From contig NZ_CP107780.1 in NCBI RefSeq assembly GCF_036345175.1, forward strand, positions 10,788,001-10,852,000: DNA of 64,000 nucleotides. The letters run 5' to 3'. Source of the stretch: Streptomyces sp. NBC_00576. GTDB taxonomy: Bacteria; Actinomycetota; Actinomycetes; Streptomycetales; Streptomycetaceae. The notes below the pieces were generated by a model, which saw nothing but the letters and a program-made list of their open reading frames with translations, was not told the origin of the DNA and ran no database searches. Made by a program: the position numbers and the translations under genes. Positions 53,901-56,808 of the stretch are shown piece by piece (positions within the stretch are counted from its first letter, which is position 1; each line of letters opens with the position of its first letter).

Positions 53901-56075
53901 TGGGTTGTCACGCATGGGGATGCGGCTGGGCATGAGTTCGTCCGGACGACGGACCTGGGTGTGGTGTGGGTCGATGGGGTTGCGCAGGCGGCGGAGGCGG
54001 CGCTGCCCACTGTGGAGCCTGATGCGGCCGCGTATGTGATGTACACGTCCGGTTCGACGGGTGTGCCGAAGGGTGTGGTGGTGACGCACCGGGATGTCGT
54101 GGCGCTGGCCACGGATCGCTGTTGGGGTGCTCCGTCGCGGGTGTTGTTCCACGCGCCGCATGCCTTTGATGCCTCGTCGTATGAGTTGTGGGTCCCGCTG
54201 CTGTCCGGCGCGACGGTTGTCGTCGCGCCGGACGAGCGGGTGGATGCGGTGGTGATGCGCCGTCTGGTCGCCGATCACGAGCTGTCGCATGTGCATGTGA
54301 CGGCCGGATTGCTGCGGGTGCTGGCGGATCAGGATCCGGGTTGTTTTGCGGGTGTGGGTGAGGTGTTGACGGGTGGGGATGTGGTGCCGGCGGAGTCGGT
54401 GCGTCGGGTGCTGGAGGCCAGTCCTGGTGTGATGGTGCGGCAGTTGTACGGGCCGACCGAGGTGACCTTGTGTGCCACTCAGTACGGGGTCGGGGATGCC
54501 GGTCGGGTGGACGGGGTGCTGCCGATCGGGCGGCCGTTGGACAACATGCGGGCGTATGTCCTGGATGGCGGGCTCAGTCCGGTGCCGGTGGGTGTGGCCG
54601 GGGAGCTGTATGTCGCCGGGGTTGGTGTCGCGCGGGGTTATCTCGGCCGGCCGGGGCTGACCGGTGAGCGGTTCGTGGCCTGCCCGTTCGGTGTGGCCGG
54701 TGAACGGATGTACCGCACGGGTGACTTGGTGCGCTGGGATGCGGAAGGCCGGTTGGTGTTCGTCGGGCGTGCCGACGGGCAGGTGAAGATCCGTGGGTTC
54801 CGGGTGGAGCCGGGGGAGGTGGAGGCCGTCCTGGGTGCCCATCCGGCGGTGGCCCAGGCGGCTGTCGTGGTGCGGGAGGACGTGCCCGGGGACAAGCGCC
54901 TGGTCGCCTATCTGGTGCCGCACGAGGTGGGTGCGGCTCTCGAGGGTGTGGTCCGGGAGTATGCCCTCGGGCGGCTGCCGCAGTACATGCTGCCGTCGGC
55001 GTTGGTGGAGCTGGACGCTCTGCCACTGACGGTCAACGGCAAGCTCGACCGCAGAGCTCTACCCGATCCCGACCTCGCGCACGGGGTCGGCGGCGCGGTG
55101 GCCCACGGGCCGCTGGCGGCACTGGAACAGGCCATGTGCGAGGTGTTCGCGGAAGTGCTCGGGCTGCCCGAGGTCGGGCCGGACGACGACTTCTTCGCAC
55201 TCGGCGGGCACTCACTGCTGGCGGTCAGGCTGGTGCACCGGCTGGAGGCCCGGGGCGTCACCACCTCCGTCCTGGACGTGATGGCCGCCCCGACGGTGAC
55301 CGCCCTGCGCAACACGCTCAGCCTGTCGTCGATGGGGGACTCGCTCGGTGTGCTGCTGACGATCCGCGACGGCGGTGATCGGCCGCCCCTGTTCTGCGTT
55401 CATCCAGCAGGCGGACTGAGCTGGTGCTACACGCCCTTCGCCCAGCACACGCCGGAGGACCTGCCCGTCTATGGTCTCCAGGCCCGCGGCGTCGACGGCA
55501 AGGCTCCGTTCGCGGCCTCGCTGGCGGAGATGGCGGCCGACTACATCGAGCAGATGCGCGAGGTGCAGCCGACCGGTCCGTACCACATCGTCGGCTACTC
55601 CTTCGGTGCGGCTCCCGCGCATGAGATCGCCGTCCAGCTGTGGGAACAAGGCGAGGAGGTGGCAGCCCTGGTCATCATGGACTCGTTCCCGCTCGACGAC
55701 GAGCGCGCGACCACCGGTGCCGAGGACGGCGCGACCGCCGACGGGGACCTGTCGTGGGAGGACGCGATCCGGGCCGAGTTCGGCCATCTGCTCGGCGGGT
55801 TCTCCGACGAGGAGATCGCGGTCGTCGCGCGGACGTTCGAGAACAACACCCGGATCAGGGGTGCGCACGCCACCGGCCGGTTCGAGGGCGACGCCCTGAT
55901 CCTCACCTCGGCGGACAACGCGCCGGAGGACGGACCCCTTACCGCGAAGTGGGCGCCTTATGTCTCCGGCGAGATGACGGAGGTGTCCATCCCGTGCGGG
56001 CACGTGGACATGGTCCGCCCCGACATGATGGGCCTGGTGTGGCAGGCGATCTCGGCCTGGCTGGAGTCCCGATGA
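29871..56075 (+). CDS. endC: NRPS EndC, modules 10-17 plus thioesterase
   Basis: An 8734-aa synthetase: eight complete C-A-T modules and a C-terminal type I thioesterase. Predicted residues are End, Hpg, Ser, Hpg, Gly, End, Ala, Hpg. Dual-type C domains in modules 11, 13, 15 and 17 predict D-End10, D-Ser12 and D-Ala16; the one in module 15 follows achiral Gly14. The thioesterase (about residues 8491-8734) has GYSFG with serine at about 8577, and probably makes the macrolactone between Thr2 and Hpg17. The start ATG 29871 shares a base with the endB stop, with GGAGAAGGAG upstream. An in-frame upstream extension to 29610 only reads through the end of endB and is not real. The End A domains of modules 10 and 15 are identical over 1.27 kb. 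The stop overlaps the next start (ATGA). Confidence 0.95.
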   Translation: MIPLSFAQRRLWFLWQLGGPADTFNIPLALRLTGQLDTDALAAALSDVIDRHEVLRTVLPSSGGEPYQRVLPTEDAGFELNVVRVTPEDVPDEVRRASAYAFDLAGEIPVRADLLVVNPDEHVLVLVVHHIAADGWSMGPLTRDLSTAYTARLAGHEPQWEPLPVQYADYTLWQRELLGAHDDPESALSEQVAYWRRALDGAPEELELPTDRPRPAQTTSRGHTAELEISADVHQRLLELAGDHGATLLMVAHSALAVLLSRIGAGDDLPIGSLVAGRTDEGLNDLVGFFVNNLVIRADLSGDPTFTDVLRQVREASLDAYEHQDVPFEKLVEELAPTRSLARHPLFQVMAAVESEDMTSSGRRGGPALELPGLRVEMVSDEEQARELDLDLVLRETVDDDGQPAGLHGALIGAADLFDAATVQRIADMVARVLEAAAADPSAPVRSLDVLGPAEYRRIVHDWNATAEPVPAALLPDLFAAQVVRLPEAVALSGGGVELSYAEVDAWANCLARKLVVSGVGPESVVALVLERSPELVVAVLAVLKAGGAFVAVDPGQPAERIRFVLEDAAPVLVVDSPEFLAEVDGYDEGPVSDVDRLAPLLPSHPAYVIFTSGSTGRPKGVMVSHEACVSYVASHDRYGVGPGSRVAQFASVGFDAFCEEWLLALLRGAALVTVPGESRLGDELVRFLLDEGVTHATLPPGVAVLMDEGVLDPGFVLDVGGEVCPPGLVERWVAGGRTLFNSYGPSEATVNVTVWRAGGRSLGSGVPVGRPVANMRVFVLDDRLCPVPVGVAGELYVAGVQVGRGYLRRPVLTGERFVACPFVSGERMYRTGDRVRWDADGELVFVGRADDQVKIRGFRIEPGEVEAVLAGHPAVAQVAVVVREDTPGDKRLTGYLVPQKPGTAISAAVAEHAAERLPGYMVPSAFVELDALPLTANGKLDRTALPVPEYAGAGAGRAPVNAQEELVCQAFAEVLGLDRPTVGVEDDFFALGGHSLLAVSLVEWLRQHGLAVSVRALFVSATPAALAAASAQERVEVPPNLIPVGASEITPEMLPLVELTQEEIARVAAAVPGGAANIADIYPLAPLQEGLLFHHLMTDRDGTDVYITPAVIEFDSRDRLDDFFAALKWMVDRHDIYRTAVISEGLREPVQVVVRHAELTVEETILDADGPDPVQQMLAAAGGRMDLDQVPLMSAHIAADPGGDRWLALLRIHHLLQDHTTQDVLFDDLRAFLSGRADELPAPVPFREFVAQARLGTPREEHERFFAELLGDVTETTAPYGLVDVHGDGTGSEEARLRVDDALAGRIREVARSLGASPATLFHLAWARVLGAVSGRDDVVFGTVLFGRMNAGEGADRVPGLFINTLPVRVRLDQQDVEEALTGMRRALADLLVHEHAPLTLAQAASGLPGGSPLFTSILNYRHASGPREARSELNGMQVLSARDLTNYPLAVAVDADESGFTITVDAVAPADPAQVGALLTTCLDSLTSALAEEPATPLLTVDVLDGTELSALVDGWNDTAAPVPDVSLSEAFAARVAAAPDAVALVCGEAEVTYRELDARSNRLARTLVASGVRRESAVAVAMERSVDLVVALLAVSKAGGVFVPLDAGWPTARTRAVVEDADASLVLVHEATAGLEVGVALVPVDAEAETAVDLPGPVPPGGAAYVMYTSGSTGLPKGVVATHRDVVRLAMDRCWGSTPRVLFHAPHAFDASSYELWVPLLSGGTVVIAPRERIDASLMRRLAAEHELTHVHVTAGLLRVLAEDDPGCFTGVREVLTGGDVVPAEAVRRILEANPRVVVRHMYGPTEVTLCATQYEVADAAEVDAVLPIGRPLDNTRVYVLDNGLNVVPVGVAGELYVAGAGLARGYVNRAQTTAERFVACPFGPGERMYRTGDLARWTPDGRLVFAGRADDQVKIRGFRVEPGEVEAVLSEHPAVAQATVVVREDTPGNKRLIGYLVPVEAGSPVAAAARAYAAERLPEYMVPAAFVELDAFPLTVNGKVDRAALPVPRYLPGAGRLPVDAREELLCQAFAEILGLPTVGVDDDFFTLGGHSLLVTRLVSRVRALLDVELSIRTVFEAPTPGRLAARLAEAAGPGRKALAARERPERPPLSFAQQRLWFLGQLEGPSPTYNLPLALRLTGPLDREAFVAALRDTVERHEVLHTVFAVAENGEPYQRVLPVAETAFTPEVVEVSSDDLTEAIAEAATYAFDLAVENPVRATLFAVAPDEHVLVLVVHHIAGDAWSMEPLARDVSAAYAARREGEAPVWAPLPVQYADYAMWQRELLGDEGDPDSLIARQMGHWRDALAGAPEELELPFDRPRPAEFSYRGHLAEVELPAELHRRLRETARAEGVTVFMVLQAALAVTLSRLGAGTDLPIGTAVAGRTDQALDDLAGFFVNTLVLRTDLSGNPTFAGVLERVRDDLLTALAHQDVPFERLVEDLAPARSLTRHPLFQVMLTLQNTARAGGGTSAELPGLETSVLPTGAVPAKFDLDVAFAETFDAEGAPTGMHGTLVAAADLFDQDTADRIGTWFTRVLDTLTRRPDLRLSAVDVLDEAELSVLVEEWNDPELPTPEATLPELFEAQVARTPQAVAVSMGDVALSYAELEARADRLARGLAGRGVGPESVVGVFMARSVDVVVAMVAVGKAGGAYLPLDPDYPAERVAFVLADAGARCVVTTAEYASSLPEGVTAVVVDGAEIESTTGLDRLAPLLPSHPAYVIYTSGSTGRPKGVLVPHRNVVALFAAARKVFDFGADDVWSGFHSFAFDVSVWELWGALLHGGRVVVVPFEVSRSPGEFAELLERERVTVLSQTPSAFYQLMEAQSHRAGALHDLRVVVFGGEALEPARLAGWWERLGGAGPRLVNMYGITETTVHVTHHDLGPDESTDGSVIGRGLPGLSVYVLDEWLRPVPVGVTGELYVAGAQVARGYMGRPGLTGERFVGCPFGVAGGRMYRSGDRARWAADGRLVFAGRADEQVKIRGFRIEPGEVSAVLAAHPDVVQAAVIARDDALGGTRLIGYVVPADGCDGVLDAVRGFAVERLPSYMVPSAFVELETLPLTVNGKLDRRALPEPDHAGAGAGRAPVTAQEELLCQAFAEVLGLPVVGVDDDFFALGGHSLLAVSLVEWLRQRGMSVSVRALFMTSTPAGLAAVAVPESVVVPLGLIPEGATEITPEMLPLVELTEAEIARVVGQVPGGAANVQDVYPLAPLQEGIFFHHLVADRDGTDVYVTPTVLDFDSRERLDEFLAAMQWVMDRHDIYRTAIVWEGLPEPVQVVWRHAELPVEEMELDPDGPNAVEQLRAAAGGRIELDSAPLLRAHIAAGPDGGWLMLLRIHHLVQDHTSVEVLLEDLRAFLAGEADRLAPPVPFRHFVAQARLGTSREEHERYFTGLLGDVTETTAPYGLTDVHGDGEEAAHARLRVDDALTERMRGVARSLGVSPAALFHLAWARVLGVVSESDDVVFGTLLFGRMNAGAGADRAPGLFLNTLPVRVRMARKSVAEALTELRHQLADLMVHEHAPLSLAQAAAGLPGGSPLFTSLFNYRHNRDEPESGEGIEGIRTIFTREHTNYPLHMSIDNDGPSFVITVNAMAPADPDQVCALMHTCLTNLVTALTEAPDTPLARVDVLDAQAGNRVRVEWNDTAVDVPDVTVPVAFAAQAARAPQATALISGDVEIGYAELDARSDRLARALVAAGVDAESTVAVVMERSVDLVVTLLAVLKAGGVYVPLDAGWPVARMRTVVKDSGARCVVVHEPTAGHAFLRDLDLPTFSVEAEAEAEAEEGALPRPSSPQQAAYIMYTSGSTGVPKGVVVTHRDVVALATDRCWGAPSRVLFHAPHAFDASSYELWVPLLSGATVVVAPDERVDAVVMRRLVADHELSHVHVTAGLLRVLADQDPGCFAGVGEVLTGGDVVPAESVRRVLEASPGVMVRQLYGPTEVTLCATQYGVGDAGRVDGVLPIGRPLDNMRAYVLDGGLSPVPVGVAGELYVAGVGVARGYLGRPGLTGERFVACPFGVAGERMYRTGDLVRWDAEGRLVFVGRADGQVKIRGFRVEPGEVEAVLGAHPAVAQAVVVVREDVPGDKRLVAYLVPAERGEVLGVTVRAYATERLPQYMLPSALVELDALPLMANGKVDRAALPAPDYARGAGRAPADAREELLCQAFADVLGLPEFGVDDDFFALGGHSLLATVLVGRIRATFHVEMTIVALFDMPTPASLARWLVQARPGRIELAAYERPERVPLSFAQRRLWFLGQLEGPSATYNIPLATRITGLLDRVALDAALRDVIDRHEVLRTVFSMEGGEPYQRSLPLDASGFEVPVIEMASGDVADAVARAAEHAFDLGAEIPVRAALFTAAPEEHLLVLVVHHIAADAWSMVPLARDIAAAYAARCDDEEPAWTPLPVQYADYALWQRELLGDEDDPDSVISQQVAFWRDTLDGAPEELDLPTDRPRPATASYQGHQTPVEIPAALHERLREVAREHGVTLFMTVQTALAVALSRLGAGTDIPIGTAVAGRTDQALEDLIGFFVNTLVIRTDLSDDPTVAGVLRRVRDTSLAAFTHQDVPFEKLVEELAPARSLARHPLFQVMLTLQNAGGAGGSPSAALPGLRTASLATDGVAAKFDLDITMGESFDAAGAPTGIQGMLVAAADLFDETTAERIAGCLVRVLRLIAENTDVRLSAVDVLDAGERRRVVEEWNDTDAPVPALRVPDAFEAQVARTPDSVAVLSGDTRLTYAELNARVNQLARLLVRHGVGPERTVAVCMRRSADLLVALLAVLKAGGAYLPIDPDHPAERIGHILDDTRPGLLLTSRETDAELSGPGRIVVDDPGTAAELRALDAGDLTASERLGALLPGHAAYVIHTSGSTGRPKGVVVPHSAMANFVTAMRARFPMDAADRLLAVTTVSFDIHVLELYVPLLAGAGVVVAQDAAVRDPAEVAALIDRFGVTVMQATPALWQALLTEHAEAARGLRLLVGGEALPGALAARMAALGSTVTNLYGPTEVTVWATAAGIETDAAASQVPIGRPISNTRAYVLDGALRPVAPGTQGELYLAGVQVARGYLRRPGLSAERFVACPFGSGERMYRTGDVVRWRGDGQLEFLSRADDQVKIRGFRIELGEVEAALAGHPTVERAAAVVREQTPGDKRLIAYVVADVLDADQLAEAVRAHAAERLPSYMVPSAVVVLDALPLTANGKLDRKVLPAPDFAAAAGSGRAPTGPREELLCMAFAQVLGLERVGVDDDFFALGGHSLLAVSLVEYLRERGVSVSVRALFQNATPAGLAAAAGPEHVTVPPNLIPPGATAITPDMLTLTDLTEAEIARVVDTVPGGAANVADIYPLAPLQEGMFFHHLMAGGDNGDVYVLPTVLGFDSRDVLDGFLAALQRIVDRHDTYRTAIVWEGLREPVQVVWRTAELPVDEVVLDADADPAEQLLVEAGAWQALDRAPLMRVRVAAEPGTDRWVALLLIHHLVQDHTALDVLLDEVRAILTGHADELPDPVPFRGYVAQARLGITREEHEAYFSGLLGDLTEPTAPYGLMDVLGDGGPEARAQHWVDDALAERVRTLARSRGVSPATVFHLAWARVLGALSGRDDVAFGTIVFGRMNSGTGSARVPGLFMNTLPVRVRLDGTGSDAALSDMRTQLAELMVHEHAPLTLAQSVSGVPGGTPLFTSLFNYRFTTAPEAERPVEPTDRVGGIGLLGYREQSNYPVTMSVDDAGERFLLTADAHAPADPDQVCRLLHTCLDNLVSVLEDAPDTGLAAVEVLDSQEHHQVLHGWNGPVTDVPQVSLPDLFAAQVVRLPEAVALSGGGVELSYAEVDAWANCLARKLVVSGVGPESVVALVLERSPELVVAVLAVLKAGGAFVAVDPGQPAERIRFVLEDAAPVLVVDSPEFLAEVDGYDEGPVSDVDRLAPLLPSHPAYVIFTSGSTGRPKGVMVSHEACVSYVASHDRYGVGPGSRVAQFASVGFDAFCEEWLLALLRGAALVTVPGESRLGDELVRFLLDEGVTHATLPPGVAVLMDEGVLDPGFVLDVGGEVCPPGLVERWVAGGRTLFNSYGPSEATVNVTVWRAGGRSLGSGVPVGRPVANMRVFVLDDRLCPVPVGVAGELYVAGVQVGRGYLRRPVLTGERFVACPFVSGERMYRTGDRVRWDADGELVFVGRADDQVKIRGFRIEPGEVEAVLAGHPAVAQVAVVVREDTPGDKRLTGYVIAASGVDAGDVPQTVRAYAAEQLPGYMVPSAIVELDGFPLTTNGKLDRTALPAPDYTIGAGRTAADAREELLCGAFAQVLGLPAVGVDDDFFALGGHSLLATRLVSRVRAVLDAELPIRALFETPTPAALARRLVRTGPGRAALEARERPERAPLSFAQRRLWFLGQLDGPNATYNIPLTLRLTGELDREALAAAFRDVIGRHEVLRTVFSMADGEPYQRVLLVDDCGFELRVVDVAADGLEEAVAGAAGYAFDLSTEIPLRAWLFATAPQEHVLVLVVHHIAGDAWSMEPLARDMAEAYAAHREDHEPGWAPLPVQYVDYALWQRELLGEEDDPGSVLSRQVEYWRDALAGAPEELELPTDRPRPAEVSTRGYEVPVLVPAEVHQRLSEVVRTEGVTVFMVLQAALATLLHRFGAGSDVPIGASVAGRTDEGLNELVGFFVNTLVIRTDLSGDPTFRELLARVRAVSLSAYENQDVPFERLVEELAPTRSLARHPLFQVMLTLQNTGGPGGDPAAELPGLRTDSLPMGSAAAKFDLDLSVGEMLDAAGAPAGMQGVLIAAADLFDRETAERIAGCLVRILEAVAADTDVRLSAVDVLDADERRRVVEEWNDTDTPLPTLSVPAMFEAQVLRTPDAVAVLCGEARLTYAELNARANRLARLLVRRGIGPESRVAVCMERSADLLVALLAVLKAGGAYLPIDPGHPAERIAFMLDEARPGLLLTHRGVEAGASGPERIVLDDPRTVAKLVGMDDAAVTDGERVTPLLPDHPAYVIYTSGSTGRPKGVVVPHGAMANLVAGIGRRFPMDTEDRLLAVTTVTFDIHVFELYVPLLAGAGVVVAQDGEVRDPETVAELVARFGVTVMQGTPSLWHALLTAHEEAARGLRLLVAGEALSRSLADRMTAVGTTATNLYGPTEVTVYATAAEVARGTSAPQVPIGRPVDNTRAHVLDGTLQLVPPGVAGELYLAGAQLARGYLERRGLSAERFVACPFGSAGERMYRTGDVVRWRTDGELEFLGRADDQVKIRGFRIELGEVEAVLSAHPAVGRAAAVVREDVPGDKRLVAYVVAGDPDDGDVAEAAHAHAAERLPSYMVPSVVVAVDALPLTANGKLDRSALPAPVHTAGGGRAAATIEEELLCQAFAEVLGLPAVGVDDDFFALGGHSLLAVSLVEWLRQRGVSVSVRALFMTPTPAGLAAAAGPETVVVPPNLIPDGATVITPEMLPLVDLGEAEVARLVARVPGGAANVQDVYPLAPLQEGIFFHHLMLDRDGTDVYVTPTVIEFDSRQRLDDFLEAMQWVVDRHGVYRTAFVSDGLPEPVQVVLRHADLPVDEVVLDPEGQAAGEQLAAAVRGWMDLDRAPLMTTHIAADPHSDRWLCLLRVHHLLQDHTGLQVMLDELRAYLAGRTGHLPQPLPFRDFVAQARLGVSREEHQRYFTDLLDDVTEPTTPYGLVEVHGDGKAVAKATLRVDGDLTGRLKGVARSLGVSPATVFHLAWARLLAALSSRDDVVFGTIVFGRMNSGAGSDRVPGLFINTLPVRVRMAGLAVGEALTGLRHQLADLMVHEHAPLALAQAASGLPGGPLFTSLFNYRHNQEVPQETSDVMAGMELLSDRDVTDYPLAVAVDVGGDGFTIAVDAVAPADPAHVCALLHTCLDHLVTALGEAPDTPLLAVDVLDESERSQLVEGHNDTSVAVADVSLPEAFAERAAADPDAVALASGDTEVSYGQLEVRADELARVLVASGVGQESVVAVVMERSVDLVVALLAVLKAGGVYLPLDVGWPVARMRGVVEDAGVRWVVTHGDAAGHEFVRTTDLGVVWVDGVAQAAEAALPTVEPDAAAYVMYTSGSTGVPKGVVVTHRDVVALATDRCWGAPSRVLFHAPHAFDASSYELWVPLLSGATVVVAPDERVDAVVMRRLVADHELSHVHVTAGLLRVLADQDPGCFAGVGEVLTGGDVVPAESVRRVLEASPGVMVRQLYGPTEVTLCATQYGVGDAGRVDGVLPIGRPLDNMRAYVLDGGLSPVPVGVAGELYVAGVGVARGYLGRPGLTGERFVACPFGVAGERMYRTGDLVRWDAEGRLVFVGRADGQVKIRGFRVEPGEVEAVLGAHPAVAQAAVVVREDVPGDKRLVAYLVPHEVGAALEGVVREYALGRLPQYMLPSALVELDALPLTVNGKLDRRALPDPDLAHGVGGAVAHGPLAALEQAMCEVFAEVLGLPEVGPDDDFFALGGHSLLAVRLVHRLEARGVTTSVLDVMAAPTVTALRNTLSLSSMGDSLGVLLTIRDGGDRPPLFCVHPAGGLSWCYTPFAQHTPEDLPVYGLQARGVDGKAPFAASLAEMAADYIEQMREVQPTGPYHIVGYSFGAAPAHEIAVQLWEQGEEVAALVIMDSFPLDDERATTGAEDGATADGDLSWEDAIRAEFGHLLGGFSDEEIAVVARTFENNTRIRGAHATGRFEGDALILTSADNAPEDGPLTAKWAPYVSGEMTEVSIPCGHVDMVRPDMMGLVWQAISAWLESR
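31292..32558 (+). repeat. Enduracididine A-domain cassette, copy in module 10
   Basis: 1267 bp identical on inspection to 47249-48515 (offset 15957). It spans nearly the whole A domain, up to just before the A9-A10 region. Confidence 0.88.
32973..36170 (+). other. EndC module 11: dual C/E-A(Hpg)-T
   Basis: Dual-type C domain (HHLMTDRDGTD and HHLLQDHT), predicting D-End10. The A code is DAYVLGMLCK. This is the only one of the six Hpg A domains that is not part of the near-identical family: it differs throughout and uses high-GC codons. Carrier serine codon 36036-36038. Confidence 0.85.
36171..39353 (+). other. EndC module 12: C-A(Ser)-T
   Basis: LCL C domain (HHIAGDAWS). The A domain is a copy of the Thr A of module 2 except for 69 bp (38130-38198) that change the second code residue from Phe to Val, giving DVWSVGMVHK. 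The initial DVW is the usual beginning of Ser codes, and enduracidin has Ser at 12. Carrier serine codon 39237-39239. Confidence 0.82.
37608..39248 (+). repeat. Thr/Ser A-T cassette, copy in module 12
   Basis: 1641 bp matching 7240-8880 at offset 30368, except 38130-38198, which has 17 substitutions in 69 bp. Confidence 0.88.
41202..41231 (+). repeat. Glu-Ala hexanucleotide repeat in module 13
   Basis: GAGGCA and close variants repeat in frame and encode alternating Glu and Ala between A-domain motifs A2 and A3. Other Hpg A domains lack it; it is a surface loop length difference without expected catalytic effect. Confidence 0.8.
41277..42227 (+). repeat. Hpg A-domain cassette, copy in module 13
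   Basis: 951 bp matching 10981-11931 of module 3 at a constant offset of 30296. It begins inside the ATP-binding motif (MYTSGSTG) and ends at the QYM motif before the A10 lysine, so the whole substrate-pocket region is inside. Confidence 0.85.
42570..45755 (+). other. EndC module 14: C-A(Gly)-T
   Basis: LCL C domain (HHIAADAWS). A code DILQLGLVWK, a clear Gly code. The sequence resembles the Ala A domain of module 16. The carrier (serine codon 45636-45638) belongs to the subtype otherwise found before epimerising C domains. Confidence 0.88.
45756..48941 (+). other. EndC module 15: dual-type C-A(End)-T
   Basis: The C domain has PLAPLQEGMFFHHL and HHLVQDHT and is of dual type although its donor is glycine. 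The A domain is identical in DNA to that of module 10, code DAETDGSVNK. Carrier serine codon 48810-48812. The following C domain is LCL type, in line with an L-configured residue at 15. Confidence 0.84.
47249..48515 (+). repeat. Enduracididine A-domain cassette, copy in module 15
   Basis: Second copy of 31292-32558. The flanking C and T domains differ between the two modules, so only the A domain was copied or homogenised. Confidence 0.88.
48942..52121 (+). other. EndC module 16: C-A(Ala)-T
   Basis: LCL C domain (HHIAGDAWS). A code DIFQLALVYK, related to the Gly code of module 14 but with Phe, Ala and Tyr at three positions; Ala is expected at position 16. Carrier serine codon 52005-52007. 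The dual-type C domain of module 17 follows, predicting D-Ala. Confidence 0.8.
52122..56075 (+). other. EndC module 17: dual C/E-A(Hpg)-T-TE
   Basis: Dual-type C domain (HHLMLDRDGTD, HHLLQDHT), A with code DAYVLGLLCK, and a carrier with serine codon 55212-55214. The carrier has a third sequence type (VHRLEARGVTTSV) that feeds the thioesterase. The thioesterase spans about 55341-56072: GYSFG serine codon 55599-55601, with GHVD near the C-terminus supplying the histidine. Confidence 0.88.
53692..55060 (+). repeat. Hpg A-domain cassette, mosaic copy in module 17
   Basis: The left part follows module 7 (from 23309) with a few substitutions, the central part is common to all copies, and the end (54909-55060) matches module 6 (21361-21512). 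One T-to-C difference changes Val to Ala near 54862. Confidence 0.8.
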
Positions 56076-56800
56076 CGAAAGGAACGGAGAGAACAGACAT
56101 GCGACGGACATCTCTGCTGTGTGTCCCCTTCGCGGGTGCCGGTGCCTCGTTCTTCCACCCGTGGGCGGCGCTGACGGACGGTGACCCGCGGATCGTGGCC
56201 CTTCAGTTGCCGGGCCGGGAATGGCGGCTCTCCGAGGACTCGTACCGGGACGTGGCGCAGGCCGTGGCCGGGCTGTTCCCCGCCGTGACCGAGGAGATCG
56301 GCTCGGGCGACCGGGTCGCGATCTTCGGCCACAGCCTCGGCGCGGTGCTGGCGTACGAGCTCGCCCACCTGCTAGTCGCCCGCACCGGAGCCGATGTGGC
56401 GCGGCTCTTCGTGAGCGGCTCACCGGGCCCCTGGACGCGGCGGACCAGGCGGGCTACCGGCCTCCCCGACGAGGAGTTCCTGCTGCGCGTCAAGGAGTTC
56501 GCCGGCTACGACCACGAGGCGCTGTCCGATCCGGGCATGCGCGAGCTGATCCTGCCGACTCTGCGGGCGGACGTCGAGATGCACGAGAACTACGTCCCCG
56601 CCACGGACCAGCCGCTGCCGGTGCCCGTCACCGCCGTGCGCGGCACCGAAGACGACCTGGTCACAGCCGATCAGACCGCAGAATGGGGCAAGGCGACCAG
56701 CGCCGAGTTCACCCAGGCCGAAGTGGAGGGCGGACACATGTACATCGCCGAGGATCCCGGAAGCCTGCTGCGTCTGGTCGACGACGCACTCGCCCGCTAG
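56072..56800 (+). CDS. Type II thioesterase
   Basis: A 242-aa stand-alone thioesterase of the NRPS/PKS type II family. It begins with LLCVPFAGAGASFF, typical of the family, and has GHSLG (serine about 88), an Asp at 194 or 195 (GTEDD) and His at about 222 (EGGHMYI). It hydrolyses wrong acyl groups from carrier domains and so restores stalled modules. I chose the ATG at 56072, which overlaps the endC stop (ATGA) and has GGAG five bases upstream; a second in-frame ATG at 56099 has a good ribosome site too and would give 233 aa. It follows endC and precedes the SDR gene by 8 bp. The ramoplanin cluster has the same gene in the same position. Confidence 0.92.
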   Translation: MTKGTERTDMRRTSLLCVPFAGAGASFFHPWAALTDGDPRIVALQLPGREWRLSEDSYRDVAQAVAGLFPAVTEEIGSGDRVAIFGHSLGAVLAYELAHLLVARTGADVARLFVSGSPGPWTRRTRRATGLPDEEFLLRVKEFAGYDHEALSDPGMRELILPTLRADVEMHENYVPATDQPLPVPVTAVRGTEDDLVTADQTAEWGKATSAEFTQAEVEGGHMYIAEDPGSLLRLVDDALAR

Positions 56801-56808
56801 GAGCGGCC

